Below are positions 23,090 through 34,510 of a DNA stretch of 55,000 bases, piece by piece; within the stretch, counting starts at the first letter, position 1; each line of letters begins with the position of its first letter. The position numbers were made by a program, and so were the translations under genes. Source of the stretch: Glandiceps talaboti (lineage: Eukaryota > Hemichordata > Enteropneusta > Spengelidae); assembly GCF_964340395.1 (NCBI RefSeq), contig NC_135554.1:24013092-24068091 (forward strand), written 5' to 3'. The notes beneath the pieces were generated by a model, which saw only the letters and a program-made list of their open reading frames with translations, was not told the DNA's origin and did no database searches.

Positions 23090-23351
23090 GGAACAAAGCA
23101 ATCTATAGCCTAGGTAATTGTATGATAAAATGTTCATTAGCAAAACCTTTCTGGGAACATGAATTTATTTCAGATACACAGTCAGTTCGGTTAATCAATT
23201 TTGGGGGTGGAGCATAATCTACATGTTTAACCTCTGACCTTTACCCTTTAACCTTGAACCTCTTCAAATATGAGAGACACAGTATTGACTATTGCATGTC
23301 CTCAATACAGATACATGATAACTTAGAGTATTCATCACTCACTTTGCGTCA

Positions 23352-23519
23352 GTGTGCCCTTCTAATGGTAGCCAAATTTTGTTGTTGTGAGTCAAAATGA
23401 GAAAAACTGGCATTTCTTATGAGTCACCACATAGTAAGAAATAGGGGAACACCAAATTGTAGTGCGCCACTAGAAACTTTGTGCGTCAGTGACATGTCAA
23501 ATTGGCTTAGAGAGCACAC
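23352..23519. mobile_element. MITE family B, copy 3 (inverted)
   Basis: Reverse orientation: GTGTGCCCTTCTAATGG at the left, TTGGCTTAGAGAGCACAC at the right, with GAGTCACCACATAGTAAG inside. Length 168 bp, close to copy 1. Confidence 0.85.
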
Positions 23520-24504
23520 AATCTGATTAAAATCCGATGTACATGTCAGCTAAGCAATCATTTCTATTTTACATTCGTTATTTTGCCTGAATTTACCTTT
23601 GTGATACACATTTACGTTTTGGTCTTGATGGCCACCTCTAGAGGAGTGATCAGGACGAAAACGTAAACATGTATCAGTAAGGTCACGATTCAAGCAAAAA
23701 TACTGAGGTAAAATAACAATGAACAAATAGCCGACATCTGCATTGGATTTTAATCAGATTGACACTGCTTTGCATGTTTTCCCAGTGGGCTTCACACACA
23801 ATTTGATTGCCATTTTCTTTCAAATTGTGAATCAATTTCAGACAAAGATGTACACCATTCGACACAGGAATCTATTATTATTAAGCATCTCTGTATTTTC
23901 TTTTGATTTTTGAAAAAAGTTCAAGAAGTCTCATCTAAAGGTACCTGAAATTTCTCACTATTTACTTTTTTGCGCAAAGAAAATCATACACATCGGCTAC
24001 CAGCAACATTAAAGGTGGTAAGACACAAGATTTTCAAAACACAACTTTTATCTTCCCTATAATAAATTTTTTTTAACAGAATTTTTGTAAATTTCCAACC
24101 TTCTTGAGATCTCCCATTACGGCACTGTATGGCAGCCATTATACTTTATTCTATGTTTCTTATGACCTGACCACCCCTATATTTCTGTTTTTTTCTTTTA
24201 ATGGAACAGACTTGTCTGACTTGAAAAGTTTATTGTACATACATATGTATCTCCTATAGTCTGAAATACTAAACCAAAATAGTGCAGCTAATAAAGAGTG
24301 GCTGACCTTCGGGAACAATTCACTAGATTCAGGAAAGGAAATAACAAACTCGATAACAATACTGCTACATGTCACTAAAAGGCCACTGGACATGTTACTA
24401 TGGCAACATGAACAAAGCCTCATAACCTCATAAATGCTAACTTGATAGTCATTATATTAGAGACTGACCTTCTAAATAACACTAGAGTAAGACTATATAT
24501 ACAC

Positions 24505-25185
24505 GTAATACCATGGTAGATTTAAAGGGACACAAGCTATGTAAGTTTTACCATGGTAGATTTAAAGGGACACAAGCTATGTAAGTTATACCATGGTAGA
24601 TTTAAAGGACACAAGCTATGTAAGTTATACCATGGTAGATTTAAAGGGACACAAGCTATGTAAGTTATACCATGGTAGATTTAAAGGGACACAAGCTATG
24701 TAAGTTATACCATGGTAGATTTAAAGGGACACAAGCTATGTAAGTATTACCATGGTAGATTTAAAGGGACACAAGCTATGTAAGTTATACCATGGTAGAT
24801 TTAAAGGGACACAAGCTATGTAAGTTATACCATGGTAGATTTAAAGGGACACAAGCTATGTAAGTTATACCATGGTAGATTTAAAGGGACACAAGCTATG
24901 TAAGTTATACCATGGTAGATTTAAAGGGACACAAGCTATATATGTAATACCATGGTAGATTTAAAGGGACACAATCTATGTAAGTTATACCATGGTAGAT
25001 TTAAAGGGACACAATCTATGTAAGTTATACCATGGTAGACTTAAAGGGACACAAGCTATGTAAGTATTACCATGGTAGATTTAAAGGGACACAAGCTATG
25101 TAAGTAATACCATGGTAGATTTAAAGGGACACAAGCTATGTAAGTAATACCATGGTAGATTTAAAGGACACAAGCTGTATGTAAA
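24505..25185. repeat. 40-bp minisatellite, about 17 copies
   Basis: The unit begins CCATGGTAGATTTAAAGGGA and ends CTATGTAAGTTATA. CCATGG occurs at 24511, 24551, 24591, 24630, then every 40 bp to 25150. Units are almost identical, which implies recent expansion or homogenisation. Each contains the palindromes CCATGG and TTTAAA and a CTATGTAAGT block that resembles a plus-strand splice donor. Confidence 0.95.
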
Positions 25186-25215
25186 TTTATACATTTTCAT
25201 TCAATTCAAACAGTT

Positions 25216-25320
25216 AAAGTGTTGGCATGTATATCAGCTATATATCAATTGTTAAAGCGTGGGAGTGTATATTAGCTATATATCAATTGCTAAAGTCTTG
25301 GCATGTATATTAGCTATTTA
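25216..25320. repeat. 38-bp tandem repeat, left part
   Basis: AGCTATATATCAATTG recurs at 25236 and 25274, with a broken unit at 25312. The array resumes at 26165-26330 after an ~840-bp block of different composition. Confidence 0.75.
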
Positions 25321-26165
25321 TCACATAAATACGTGCATATCTTCTACTGTGTGACGTCAAACAGGGGTGATTTCAGAGCATATCACCCCTGTTCTACCGA
25401 ACTATTTTTTCTCCACACTGTTGAAGTGTTCGTGTCAATCCCACGCTACGATCAAGTTTATCGCAATAATTATGTGCTTTCAAAACGTAAATGCATACAT
25501 TATGTTAGTAACGTTACATATATCCTTGGATGGCATGAGTTTGATACATAGAAGTCCTTTTATTTGTATTTGATACATTTTATTCTATTTAAAAATCACG
25601 TAGATTATCGATGTCACAGCCGGAAAGCTTCCGATTTTCCGTCGAGCTCAGATCTCCGAACTTACACAACCCGAGAAAATATTATTAAAATGACGGCACA
25701 AAAGTCGCATTCAGACAATTCTACTTACGTTTTAAACTAAATTCGATATTACATGTACATTGCAAGGTTATAATATTATAATATAATTTTGGTTGAGAAA
25801 CCACACAACAGTATGATCGATACCGTACAATGGTAAGCTTGACCTCGCGACAGGTCACGTGATTATGTAATTTGCATAGCTGACGGGCGAATTTTTTAAT
25901 ACGCGATGAAGAATATAGTGCGATGAAATCATGCAGTATTCGTAAAATACGATTTAAAATTTCAGAAAAATACGGGGAAATACTTAATTATGTGATAAAT
26001 ATATAATCCCATGAAATCAATGTTAGTTTTACGTCATAATGCTCCTCATATGATTCCGCGGACTACAAATTCTCGCCTACCGGCTCGAATTTGTATTAGT
26101 CCGCGGAATCATACTTTGAGCATTATGACGTAAAACTAACATTGATTTCATGGGATTATATATAA
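25321..26165. other. CpG-rich block inside a tandem array; candidate insertion or regulatory island
   Basis: CpG dinucleotides are much denser here than in flanking DNA. It contains a small perfect hairpin (ACAGGGGTGAT/ATCACCCCTGT, 25361-25392), a TCACGTGA E-box-like site near 25856, an octamer-like ATTTGCAT at about 25871, and a large hairpin at its right end. On the minus strand AAAACGTAAGTAG near 25735 could act as a donor. No ORF is recognisable. It may be an inserted element or an alternative promoter of the minus-strand Roco gene. Confidence 0.4.
26001..26161. repeat. near-perfect ~160-bp hairpin
   Basis: The outer arms 26001-26044 (ATATAATCCCATGAAATCAA...) and 26117-26161 (...TTGATTTCATGGGATTATAT) are exact complements. 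The inner arms (GATTCCGCGGACT / AGTCCGCGGAATC, AAATTC/GAATTT) pair with small gaps around a ~12-nt loop. Confidence 0.9.
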
Positions 26166-26330
26166 ATATCAATTAGTTAATGTTTTGGCATGTATATTAG
26201 CTATATATCAATGTATATATCAATTGTTAAAGTGTGGGAGTTTATATTACATGTAGCTATATATCAATTGTTAATGTGTTGGAATGACAATGTATATCAT
26301 TAGCTATATATGTCAACTAGTTATTTGTTC
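26165..26330. repeat. 38-bp tandem repeat, right part
   Basis: Continues the TTGGCATGTATATTAGCTAT / TATCAATTGTTAAAGTGTGG pattern of 25216-25320, more degenerate. Confidence 0.65.
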
Positions 26331-26494
26331 ATTTAACAGTTGACCGATCATAATGGAGTTCACATTTATAATGCTGTGTAATGAATACGATTTGTAAAGA
26401 TATTTAGTATGCATGTACAAATTTGATATCGAAGACAACATCTTGTTACAAAGTAGGCAAGCCAGGTACAATGGAAAAAGGTATCACTACATCA

Positions 26495-26652
26495 GTGTGT
26501 CCATATTTTGTTGTTGTGAGTCAAAATGATAAAAACTGGCATTTCATGGTATTTCACCACATAGTAAGAGAGGCTGTGGGAACACCAAATTTTGGTGCAT
26601 CACTTGAAATTGTGTACATTAGTGGCGCGTCAAATTGGCTTAGGGGACACAC
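26495..26652. mobile_element. MITE family B, copy 4 (inverted, eroded)
   Basis: TTTTGTTGTTGTGAGTCAAA on the left, CAAATTGGCTTAGGGGACAC on the right. Terminal repeats have decayed. The 90-codon ORF here is repeat-derived. Confidence 0.75.
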
Positions 26653-27273
26653 TGCACTCCATGTACATGTACATTTTTTGTACCTTAAACTTTAAAGGCG
26701 ACTTCATTTATTGCAGTATTTCACTGTTTTGTTAAGGTGTGTACATGCAAGTAGGTAAAATAACATTTAGTTCTCTATTCAGTCATCAAACAATGTAAAT
26801 ATGATAGAACCATATGTGACACCCAAGTGCCAGTGTGGGTGTTTGCTCAAGTACTTGTGGTGTTCTCTGCAGTGGTACTTTCACAAGTGTATTTAAAGTA
26901 AGTGAATGTGAAGTTTTCTGCAAGTGAATTTACAGCAGAAAACACTATAAGTGTAGGTGTATACATGTATAGTTGAAGTACCCATACTACCACCCATGTT
27001 ACTGGTTTTGGTTATCATTACCTACAGGTTTATCTGAAACTGCCAAATTTCATAAATGTATAAAGTAACTGTATGTCCTGTGATTTCATGTACATAGAAC
27101 ACTTGGACACTCCTCTTGCATACATTTATGCACCAATGTTTTTGTACATTTACGTACAAGTAATCACAGACTTATTTTAAATTTTACCAGATATCTCTTC
27201 TCGCTGCTACCCTTACTTAGCAAACACATTGACTATACAGTATACTTTCATAGACTTGATAACATTTGACAGA

Positions 27274-27481
<208 letters not shown>

Positions 27482-27837
27482 ACCTTAGTAAAAACATTTT
27501 GCATGTACGCGATATACATTTTGTACATGTACATAGGAACTGTCTGTATTTCACCCGTATGTAATTCAAAAAGTTCAATGTATAATATAGGAAACAATTT
27601 AAAAATGTAAATTTAAGCCAGATTTTCCCTCTCAATTACTAAGCCTATAGATTGACCTATTTGTATGACGCTAAAAAACTCACACAATAGATCAATACTT
27701 GCACACAATACAAAAGTGGATTTGAATGTGGGGGGTTGACACAAATACAACACAGCCTATACACACATACCTGCTGACCTAATTCATGGAGTCTATGCAA
27801 CATTCCTAGCGACAGCTGAATGACTATTCCGATTGTA

Positions 27838-28420
27838 TATACCTGTACAGGACCTGTATATGTGTATTAACAAAGTCTCCCATTGTACAAATGTATATAC
27901 CTGTACAGGACCTGTGTATGTGTACATGTGTATGTGTATCAACAAAGATATTCCACTGTATCATAGACTTTTCATGTAGAGTCTATGATTGTACATACCT
28001 GTACAGGACCTGTGTAGGTGTATCAACAAAGATATTCCACTGTATCATAGACTTTTCATGTAGGGTCTATGGTTGTACATAACTGTACAGGACCTGTGTA
28101 GGTGTATCAACAAAGATATTCCACTGTATCATAGACTTTTCATGTAGGATCTATGATTGTACATACCTGTATAGGACATTTGTATGTGCATCAACAAAGA
28201 TATTCCACTGTATCAATGACTTTTCATGTAGGGTCTATGATAGTACATACCTGTATAGGACCTGTGTATGTGTATTGATCAACAAAGATATTCCACTGTA
28301 CCATAGACCTTCGTGTAGGATCTATGATTGTATATACCTGTATAGGACCTGTGTATGTATATTGATCAACAAAGATATTCCACTGTATCATAGACCTTCG
28401 TGTAGGATCTATGATTGTAA
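27838..28420. repeat. 84-87-bp tandem repeat, six to seven copies
   Basis: TGTACAGGACCTGT or TGTATAGGACCTGT recurs near 27843, 27901, 28000, 28084, 28168, 28252 and 28339. Each unit also has CAACAAAGATATTCCACTGT and a small hairpin, CATAGAC...GTCTATG. Shorter first units lack part of the sequence. Confidence 0.9.
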
Positions 28421-29282
28421 TCCCTACACTATATCCCACAATTTGATCCCTTCCCTAATCCTAAACCCAACAATCTCATCCCCTCCCCAACCATATACCC
28501 CATAATCTCACCCCTTCTATAAACCCTGCTTTGCACCCTATGATGCATACTCAACCTCATACCCCTTATCAAACCTATCTACATATACAAAACACAACAT
28601 ACATATACAAATACCGTTTCACAAGCCTAGTCTGTTTTGTCATCCAATTTGACCTGTACAATTTAAATGCCATGTCTGTTATTAGTTACTACTTAATGAA
28701 GTAAAAACCTGTACAGGTGACCTTTCATGAAAAATACTGTACAAAAGTTAATATAAAATATTAATACTAAAGGATTGAAATTACCCAGACTTTGGTGGTC
28801 CGAAGAAGATGTTGTGGTCCATATTTAAGTCACCATCAATGCTAGCTTGATGTAACTGATACTACAACATACAGTGGTAGTCTGACTTCCTATAATTTTT
28901 GTAGTCATGCGGAAATTCTCTTTTACAGAAACCTCAGACAGAAACATCAACATTTCTAAACTGACATTTCCTCCAGCTAGCTCTCTCTCTCTGCAATATA
29001 GCATTTGAAGAATTCGACTAATTTGACTATATTTACACATTTTGGAACTGGCAAAACTTGCATTATTGATTTCTTTACACCATAAATTTTGATTTGTATT
29101 GTGCGTTGGAACTGTTACTGTAACTTGGGGACTCACACATTTTATCTACTACATGTAACTATCCTTGACAAAAACAATGATCATAGTGCACTTATATATA
29201 GTAAAATCCTCATTCTTTTTATCACTATCAGTTAATATTGATGCCAGTACAAATTACAAGTACATCCTTCAATGTAACCCGG

Positions 29283-29306
29283 TAGACCCTACACGTGTAG
29301 GGTCTA
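29283..29306. repeat. perfect 24-bp palindrome
   Basis: TAGACCCTACAC followed by its exact complement GTGTAGGGTCTA. The half-sequence TAGGGTCTATG recurs in the 84-bp array and at 54088, with a GAGGGTCTATG variant at 45037. This suggests a common element end. Confidence 0.9.
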
Positions 29307-30079
29307 TGCTGTAACTACAATGTAAGTACAGATGCACTATTCATGATTCTGGTTAATGCAGACAACAATCACAACATTTCTTTCAGCGATCTCCCTCCCC
29401 ACCCCATACAATATTAAAAGTAGCAGTCATAGCACATAGTGAAGGAGCATGCTACGTTCTGATGGTTCATATAATGTTGAATATTAGAGGCAAGCGAAAA
29501 TAAAATAAATATCAGTTTGATGTTGGAGCTGAAAATTTGGCTTGGTCGGTTAGCGAGAAACAGAAAAAAAATAGGTTCACCCTTATGTGAGATACAAATA
29601 TTAGCATAATGATGCTACAAGTCATATCCTTGTCTGCACTAAAACTACAACATCATGTACAATGTAGCTAGCTGCAACTGGATTATTATCTTTTCAATCT
29701 GACAACCAACAATACATTCAGTGAAAATTGTTAAAATACCAATAATTCGACATTGTACATGTTAATTAGGTCTATTTAATCTATAACTTAAGTAATGATA
29801 TAGTAATTAGTTGAAATCTTGATTCACTGGGGTGCTGATTTTTGGATGCACACCAAAAATTAATTTGATTGGATATATTCCACCACACATGTACGGCTAC
29901 ACATATGTTTGTACCCACAGTGGTTTCAATACATCTAATGGTAAATAATATTACAAGGAAGTCGCTATATCTAACGTGACAGTTTCAAAAAAAAAAAATG
30001 TTTCAGTTGCAACTAGTGCAGTTTTTACAGAAGCACCATACTATGATACTAGAAGAAAATTGAAACATCTCGATATAAT

Positions 30080-30400
30080 TCCTGAATAATTTAATTAATC
30101 ACCCAAAGAAAACATGACTGGCCTAAGGGGCCTTGTCATTTGAAGTCGTAGAAATGTCAAAACCCTTAGATAACAAGTATTTTTCCAGCTGGATGAAGAA
30201 AAATATGGGGGATTATTAAATATAATTACATTTTTTTTTGTATATTATAGGGAAGAGAAATAGAAATTTTGAACATTTTGACTTTCATTTTGCACACTAC
30301 AGAATGGATGACAGATGCACTTTGTTGTGATGGAGAAAGACCATTTTTTTTCAAACAGGTTCAGCTTGGCTTGCATGTGATGTTGTGTAACACACGTTAC
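30080..30400. repeat. dispersed foldback repeat A, copy 5
   Basis: Left part GAAAACATGACTGGCCTAAG, core GAAGTCGTAGAAATG, right part CCCTTAGATAACAAGTATTT and GCTGGATGAAGAAAAATATG, then a diverged tail with AGAAAGACCATTT. Confidence 0.6.
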
Positions 30401-31120
30401 TGATGGCAAGCAAGTGCAATTACTATAATAATTAAGAAATAAACACTTTGAGTTTGACCCATATCCACGACATTCTTTGGTGGATGATGGAAACATATCA
30501 AATGAATGCCTACCACCAGTAATAGAGAAGATAGATATGTTAGTAGAATAGTAGAATATCTTTGTACACCATGACAACACAGTTCTCACTTTGACTTGAG
30601 TAGAACAAGTAAACGGCTACTTGTCAAGTCTGTCTGACTGTGTTTTTTAGTAGGTGTTATTGTTTTGGAAGCGTTGAGTGCTTGTCAAAGAGACTGGTGG
30701 GTGACGGTGGCAATTTTTGATATACAAAGAAAAATTAGTGTACCGATCTGTGAAAGGTAAACTGTGCTGTGATGTGCGAAACATCATTACCTTGTACAGA
30801 GTGAAATAAAAGAAATCACTTTCGACGGCTAAACACACAAATCGTTTGTTGTAGGTAGAACTTGTAGTACAGGGTAACGTCACACAATATTGAGGGTATT
30901 GGCGAACGTTGTTGAGTACCCTGACGTAAAATGATACAGGCTAGCATGAACAACAACATGGTGATATTAGACTCACCTGTTTAACGACACTTGCTAAACA
31001 CGGTATACGTGTCTGAATTAACGATATAAAATGGATATTCAATCATCATTACCTACATCAATAATGCAGCAGTACTCGTACTCGCACTGACCGGCAGGAA
31101 AGTACGTAGAGTTTACTTAC

Positions 31121-31270
31121 CGAACGCACTGATGTAAGAAACGATGACTGTCAATAATGGGAACTGCACGCAAAATATAATTCTATCGATTCCGTCTCGA
31201 ATTTTACCGCATTATCCATTTTACGATATTCTTCGATATCGTTCACTTCAGTCGACTCCTACCATCTTGA
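31121..31270 (-). promoter_or_regulatory. candidate remote promoter / non-coding first exon of the Roco gene
   Basis: A CpG-rich island in CpG-poor surroundings (about 31000-31290). On the minus strand an AAGATGGTAGG motif near 31268 resembles a YY1-type start-site element. The block ends in a strong donor, TTCG|GTAAGTAAAC, at 31120. No coding exon lies between it and the NHR exon acceptor at 14196, so it could be the 5' exon of that gene with a ~17-kb intron. It could equally belong to an unrelated transcript. Confidence 0.35.
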
Positions 31271-31289
31271 AAAGATTGAAATATGAAAG

Positions 31290-33020
31290 TGATTGCGCAG
31301 ATTGGTCTGCGCATTGTTAGTAACACACCTATCAACATAGAGGGCAGTATATCAAAGGCAGTTGGAAACGCATGTTGGAAACGTGGGCGCGCCACTTTAC
31401 ACACACCACATTGTATTCTGGATGGATTTTGCCCAAGGCGCAGAGACTACAGAAAGTTCGTGTAGAATTGTGTCAAGAATTGCCAATGTTAATGAAGGAA
31501 CATCATATAATTACACACTTTCAAGATTGCTTTCATTATATTTTCTGATTTGAGAAAAAATATAATTTGCAAAAAAGTAAAAGAAAATGCTTCATGGAGT
31601 CTGCTAGCATAGTATAATGGTGTGAATTAATGCAATTATTACATATGAAGTATCAGCCATGGTCAGAGCAAGAAATATTTCATCAAAGGTTTTCTTACTT
31701 ACCTGAGGGGAGGTTTAATTTTCACTAGGGGGCATATATGTATGTTCACTCTCCTAAGGCGAGGATTTCCTGGCACTTGCTATATTCATCATTCAAAGAA
31801 TCTTGTTTTTTCTATGCAAAAATGTATGGGGGGGGGGGGCATATGATTGACTTTGGAGATCAGTGGGTGGAGAACTACCAATGTCCATTTAACATCTCTT
31901 TCAAGATAATACACTGAGAGTTGCATAACTAATTGGTACTATGCTTTTTACTATGTACACGTACATGTAAATGGTATAGAAATGTAGACATATTGCCTGA
32001 CACTGGATTCATTACACACAAGGGAAAATCTGTATGCTACACAATGAGAAAAGGATACAAGACTACTTCAAAAATAACACGGAGATGTGATGATCAAACG
32101 GTCAAGAGTGGCATGCTCAATATCTGAAAATCACATCGCAAGATTTGAACCACAATTGTCCCCCAAGTAAACTCAGCTGTATACTTTGCAAGATACAATT
32201 TTAGATTATTATACAAACTGTACACTGTGTATTCTCAGTGGAGATTATACTAGTATGCTCCCCAGGGATTTGAAGTATACAAGACTGTTGTGCCATTATA
32301 CGTAATAGGGGTAATAAGTGTAAGGTGCTTTCAGCACAATTTGGGAAAGTGCTATAAAAATCCATTATCAATTTAACACTCGGGGTGAAGTTTTATTTCA
32401 TGGTGGTCTGAGAAATCTGTAAAAGAACCAACCATCATCTTATATTCATCAGTTTTCATCTCATTTTCATCTTTTATTTCTCATTCTCTCATATAGAACT
32501 CTTGAGACAAGATCAACTATCTTGAATAATCAAGGCATTATGATTACGATAGCTACCTCTCTCTCTGTCATGTGTTGAGACATCATTGACACGTATTTAT
32601 CGAACATTGCTCTCAAACAGCTCAAACTTGTCATTAATCAGCAGCAGCCAATCAAAGCATTCCTTATGCACTATCAACGTTCACAGCTTTTACAACATGG
32701 CTGCCTATGTCACAGAATTTAACTTTTAAGTTGTTGAAAGTTGCTTCGACATAAAGACGCCGACATATCTTCAACTGAAAAACAATCAAAACATTCTCAG
32801 TGGAAAGGACATATTTGTGATAAGCCATACAGGATGCACCTTGGGTAATAAGGCAACGACAATCAATCAGGTTAACCGTTTGAGGGCGATTTAAGTTGCA
32901 TAAATTTCAATGACTTTCCTTCCAGATAGCTGACGGCGAGATACAGGAGACTGACACACACATTCATGGCAGGTTAAGTAAAATTAAAGTGAACATGAAC
33001 CGAGATTTATCACACAATTC
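31290..33020. other. intergenic, nothing recognised
   Basis: AT-rich sequence with short ORFs only (for example 31283-31465 and 31933-32127) that have no splice or family support. A short G run lies at about 31829. Confidence 0.5.
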
Positions 33021-33026
33021 TTTATT
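33021..33026 (-). terminator. polyadenylation signal AATAAA of GADD45GIP1
   Basis: AATAAA on the minus strand about 97 nt downstream of the TAG stop; the first such hexamer after the gene. Confidence 0.6.
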
Positions 33027-33122
33027 TGAAATAAAATAGGTTAAGTTTTTCAGTATGACAAAAGTGCTTGTTGTATAATTGACACCAGTTCTGTCCATAA
33101 TGTATGAGTTATTCTTTAAGTT

Positions 33123-34448
33123 CTAAACAACAATTCCCTTTTTCTTTAATTCCTTTTTCCTTTTCCTTTCTTGTTTTTCAATTTCTTCCATATATTGTTG
33201 GAATTTCGGATGCCTTGGGTCGACAGCATAGCCAAATTTTTCCTTTGCCTCAAGGAGTAAAAGTTCACGTTTTCGTTTCTGTTGTTGTTGCTGTTCTTTC
33301 TTCTTTGTTTTAGCTTCCAGCCACTTTTTCTCCAGTGCAGGCATCCTAGCCATGCATGCAGCAATGAACTTCTCTCTGTGTGAAAATAAAATGTTTTGAG
33401 TTTAAATGTTATGATTTTAAATTCTTAAAAAAATTAAATTAAATTCCAACAATTCTAAAAAACCTCAAACATGGTTTTACCACACACAAAAATAACTCTA
33501 TTTGATTTCTTGGTTGACACCAATACTTCCGTAACCTATAACTTATAGTAGTGGACTTTGACTAGGTCCTCTCTACAAACACTTAGACTTTCGCTAACAG
33601 TTTTGGATTCAAATTTACAATATTCATGCAGAGCAAACATCAGCCTCAACCACACTTAGATAAAGTCTAAGTCCACCATGAAATCTATCCCATTGTGATT
33701 GGCTGATACAGTCTACTGACACTGTTGCACCACACAGCTTCATCATCCTCATTGATTCTAACCATGTGATAATGCCACCGACGTCATCTGACACAGTGGG
33801 TAGAATTAAAACCCAGTCAGAATTTACACCTGTTTTCTGGCAAATGCTTGGATTTAAGTCTTAGTGTATGTGGGGAGGCCCTCGTCAAAATCCACTCGTG
33901 TGAAGGTGTGCACACCTTGGGGAAAACATTTCAACAAGAAACTATACAACTGAAACATCAATATGTAGATTATTAATAACGTTATAACAAAATATGAAGT
34001 TACAGAAATCGACACAAATTTACCTTTTCAGTCGTTCCATTTCTGCGGCTTTCCTTTTCGCTTCAATATTAGCTTGCATTTCTTGTAAAGTAGGATGGTA
34101 CTCTCTCTCTTCCTCTATAATTTCTGCAAGTTCTGATTTCGTAGGCCACATAATGCCTGGTTGAAATCCCGACGATGTTCCGTGTCTTGCATACATTTTA
34201 CGCATGTACCTTTTAGATGTCATCCACTTTGGTAGCGTTTTAAGTTCCTCTGGGTCCTGTAGCCGTTCAGCCCATGTACGGGAATCTTCATCTTGTCCTT
34301 CGACTGGATTTGATTCTTGTATCGATGCAGTGCAATATTTTGAAGTTGCTGACCTACATAAAAAGCTGAAACGACTTTCCTGTACCCAAAATACAATGGT
34401 CGACTTCGTGAAATTACTTCCCACGAGATACCTCATCGCCGCCGCCAT
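33123..34448 (-). CDS. GADD45GIP1: GADD45GIP1/CRIF1-like mitochondrial large ribosomal subunit protein mL64
   Basis: Exon 1 is 34448-34024 (141 codons plus 2 nt), exon 2 is 33375-33123, giving 225 residues (the human protein is 222). Conserved blocks: an Arg-rich KRYMRKMYARHGTSSG (about 79-94), PGIMWP (97-102), EEEREYHPTLQEMQ (112-125), then FIAACMARMP at the start of exon 2, KEKFGYAVDPRHPKFQQYME and a basic C terminus. The N terminus (MAAAMRYLVG, hydroxylated/basic, few acidic residues) suits a mitochondrial presequence. In vertebrates the protein sits near the polypeptide exit of the mitoribosome and supports OXPHOS subunit insertion; nuclear roles are also reported. The first ATG is in ACATGGC context. 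A minus-strand AATAAA lies at 33026-33021, ~100 nt past the stop. Confidence 0.93.
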
Positions 34449-34510
34449 GTTTTCTATGCTAGGTCAAAGGGCATTAGTATGTAAACGTTGTCGAAGATGG
34501 CGCACTTCAC
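34440..34510 (-). promoter_or_regulatory. probable GADD45GIP1 start region
   Basis: Local CpG enrichment around the start codon, and AAGATGGCGC at 34493-34502 on the plus strand beside AACATGGCGGCGGC on the minus strand. AAGATGGCG is the YY1 core often found at start sites of housekeeping and mitochondrial genes. The exact start is not determined. Confidence 0.4.

Noticed and set aside
24505-25185. Regular 40-bp repeats that could suggest a CRISPR array
   Set aside because: The units abut with no unique spacers, and the window is clearly eukaryotic; it is a minisatellite.
28785-28855. Minus-strand segment with AG and GT borders reading HQASIDGDLNMDHNIFFGPP
   Set aside because: Only 71 nt; its phase would lead to an early stop in the NHR exon; an open stretch of this length is likely by chance.
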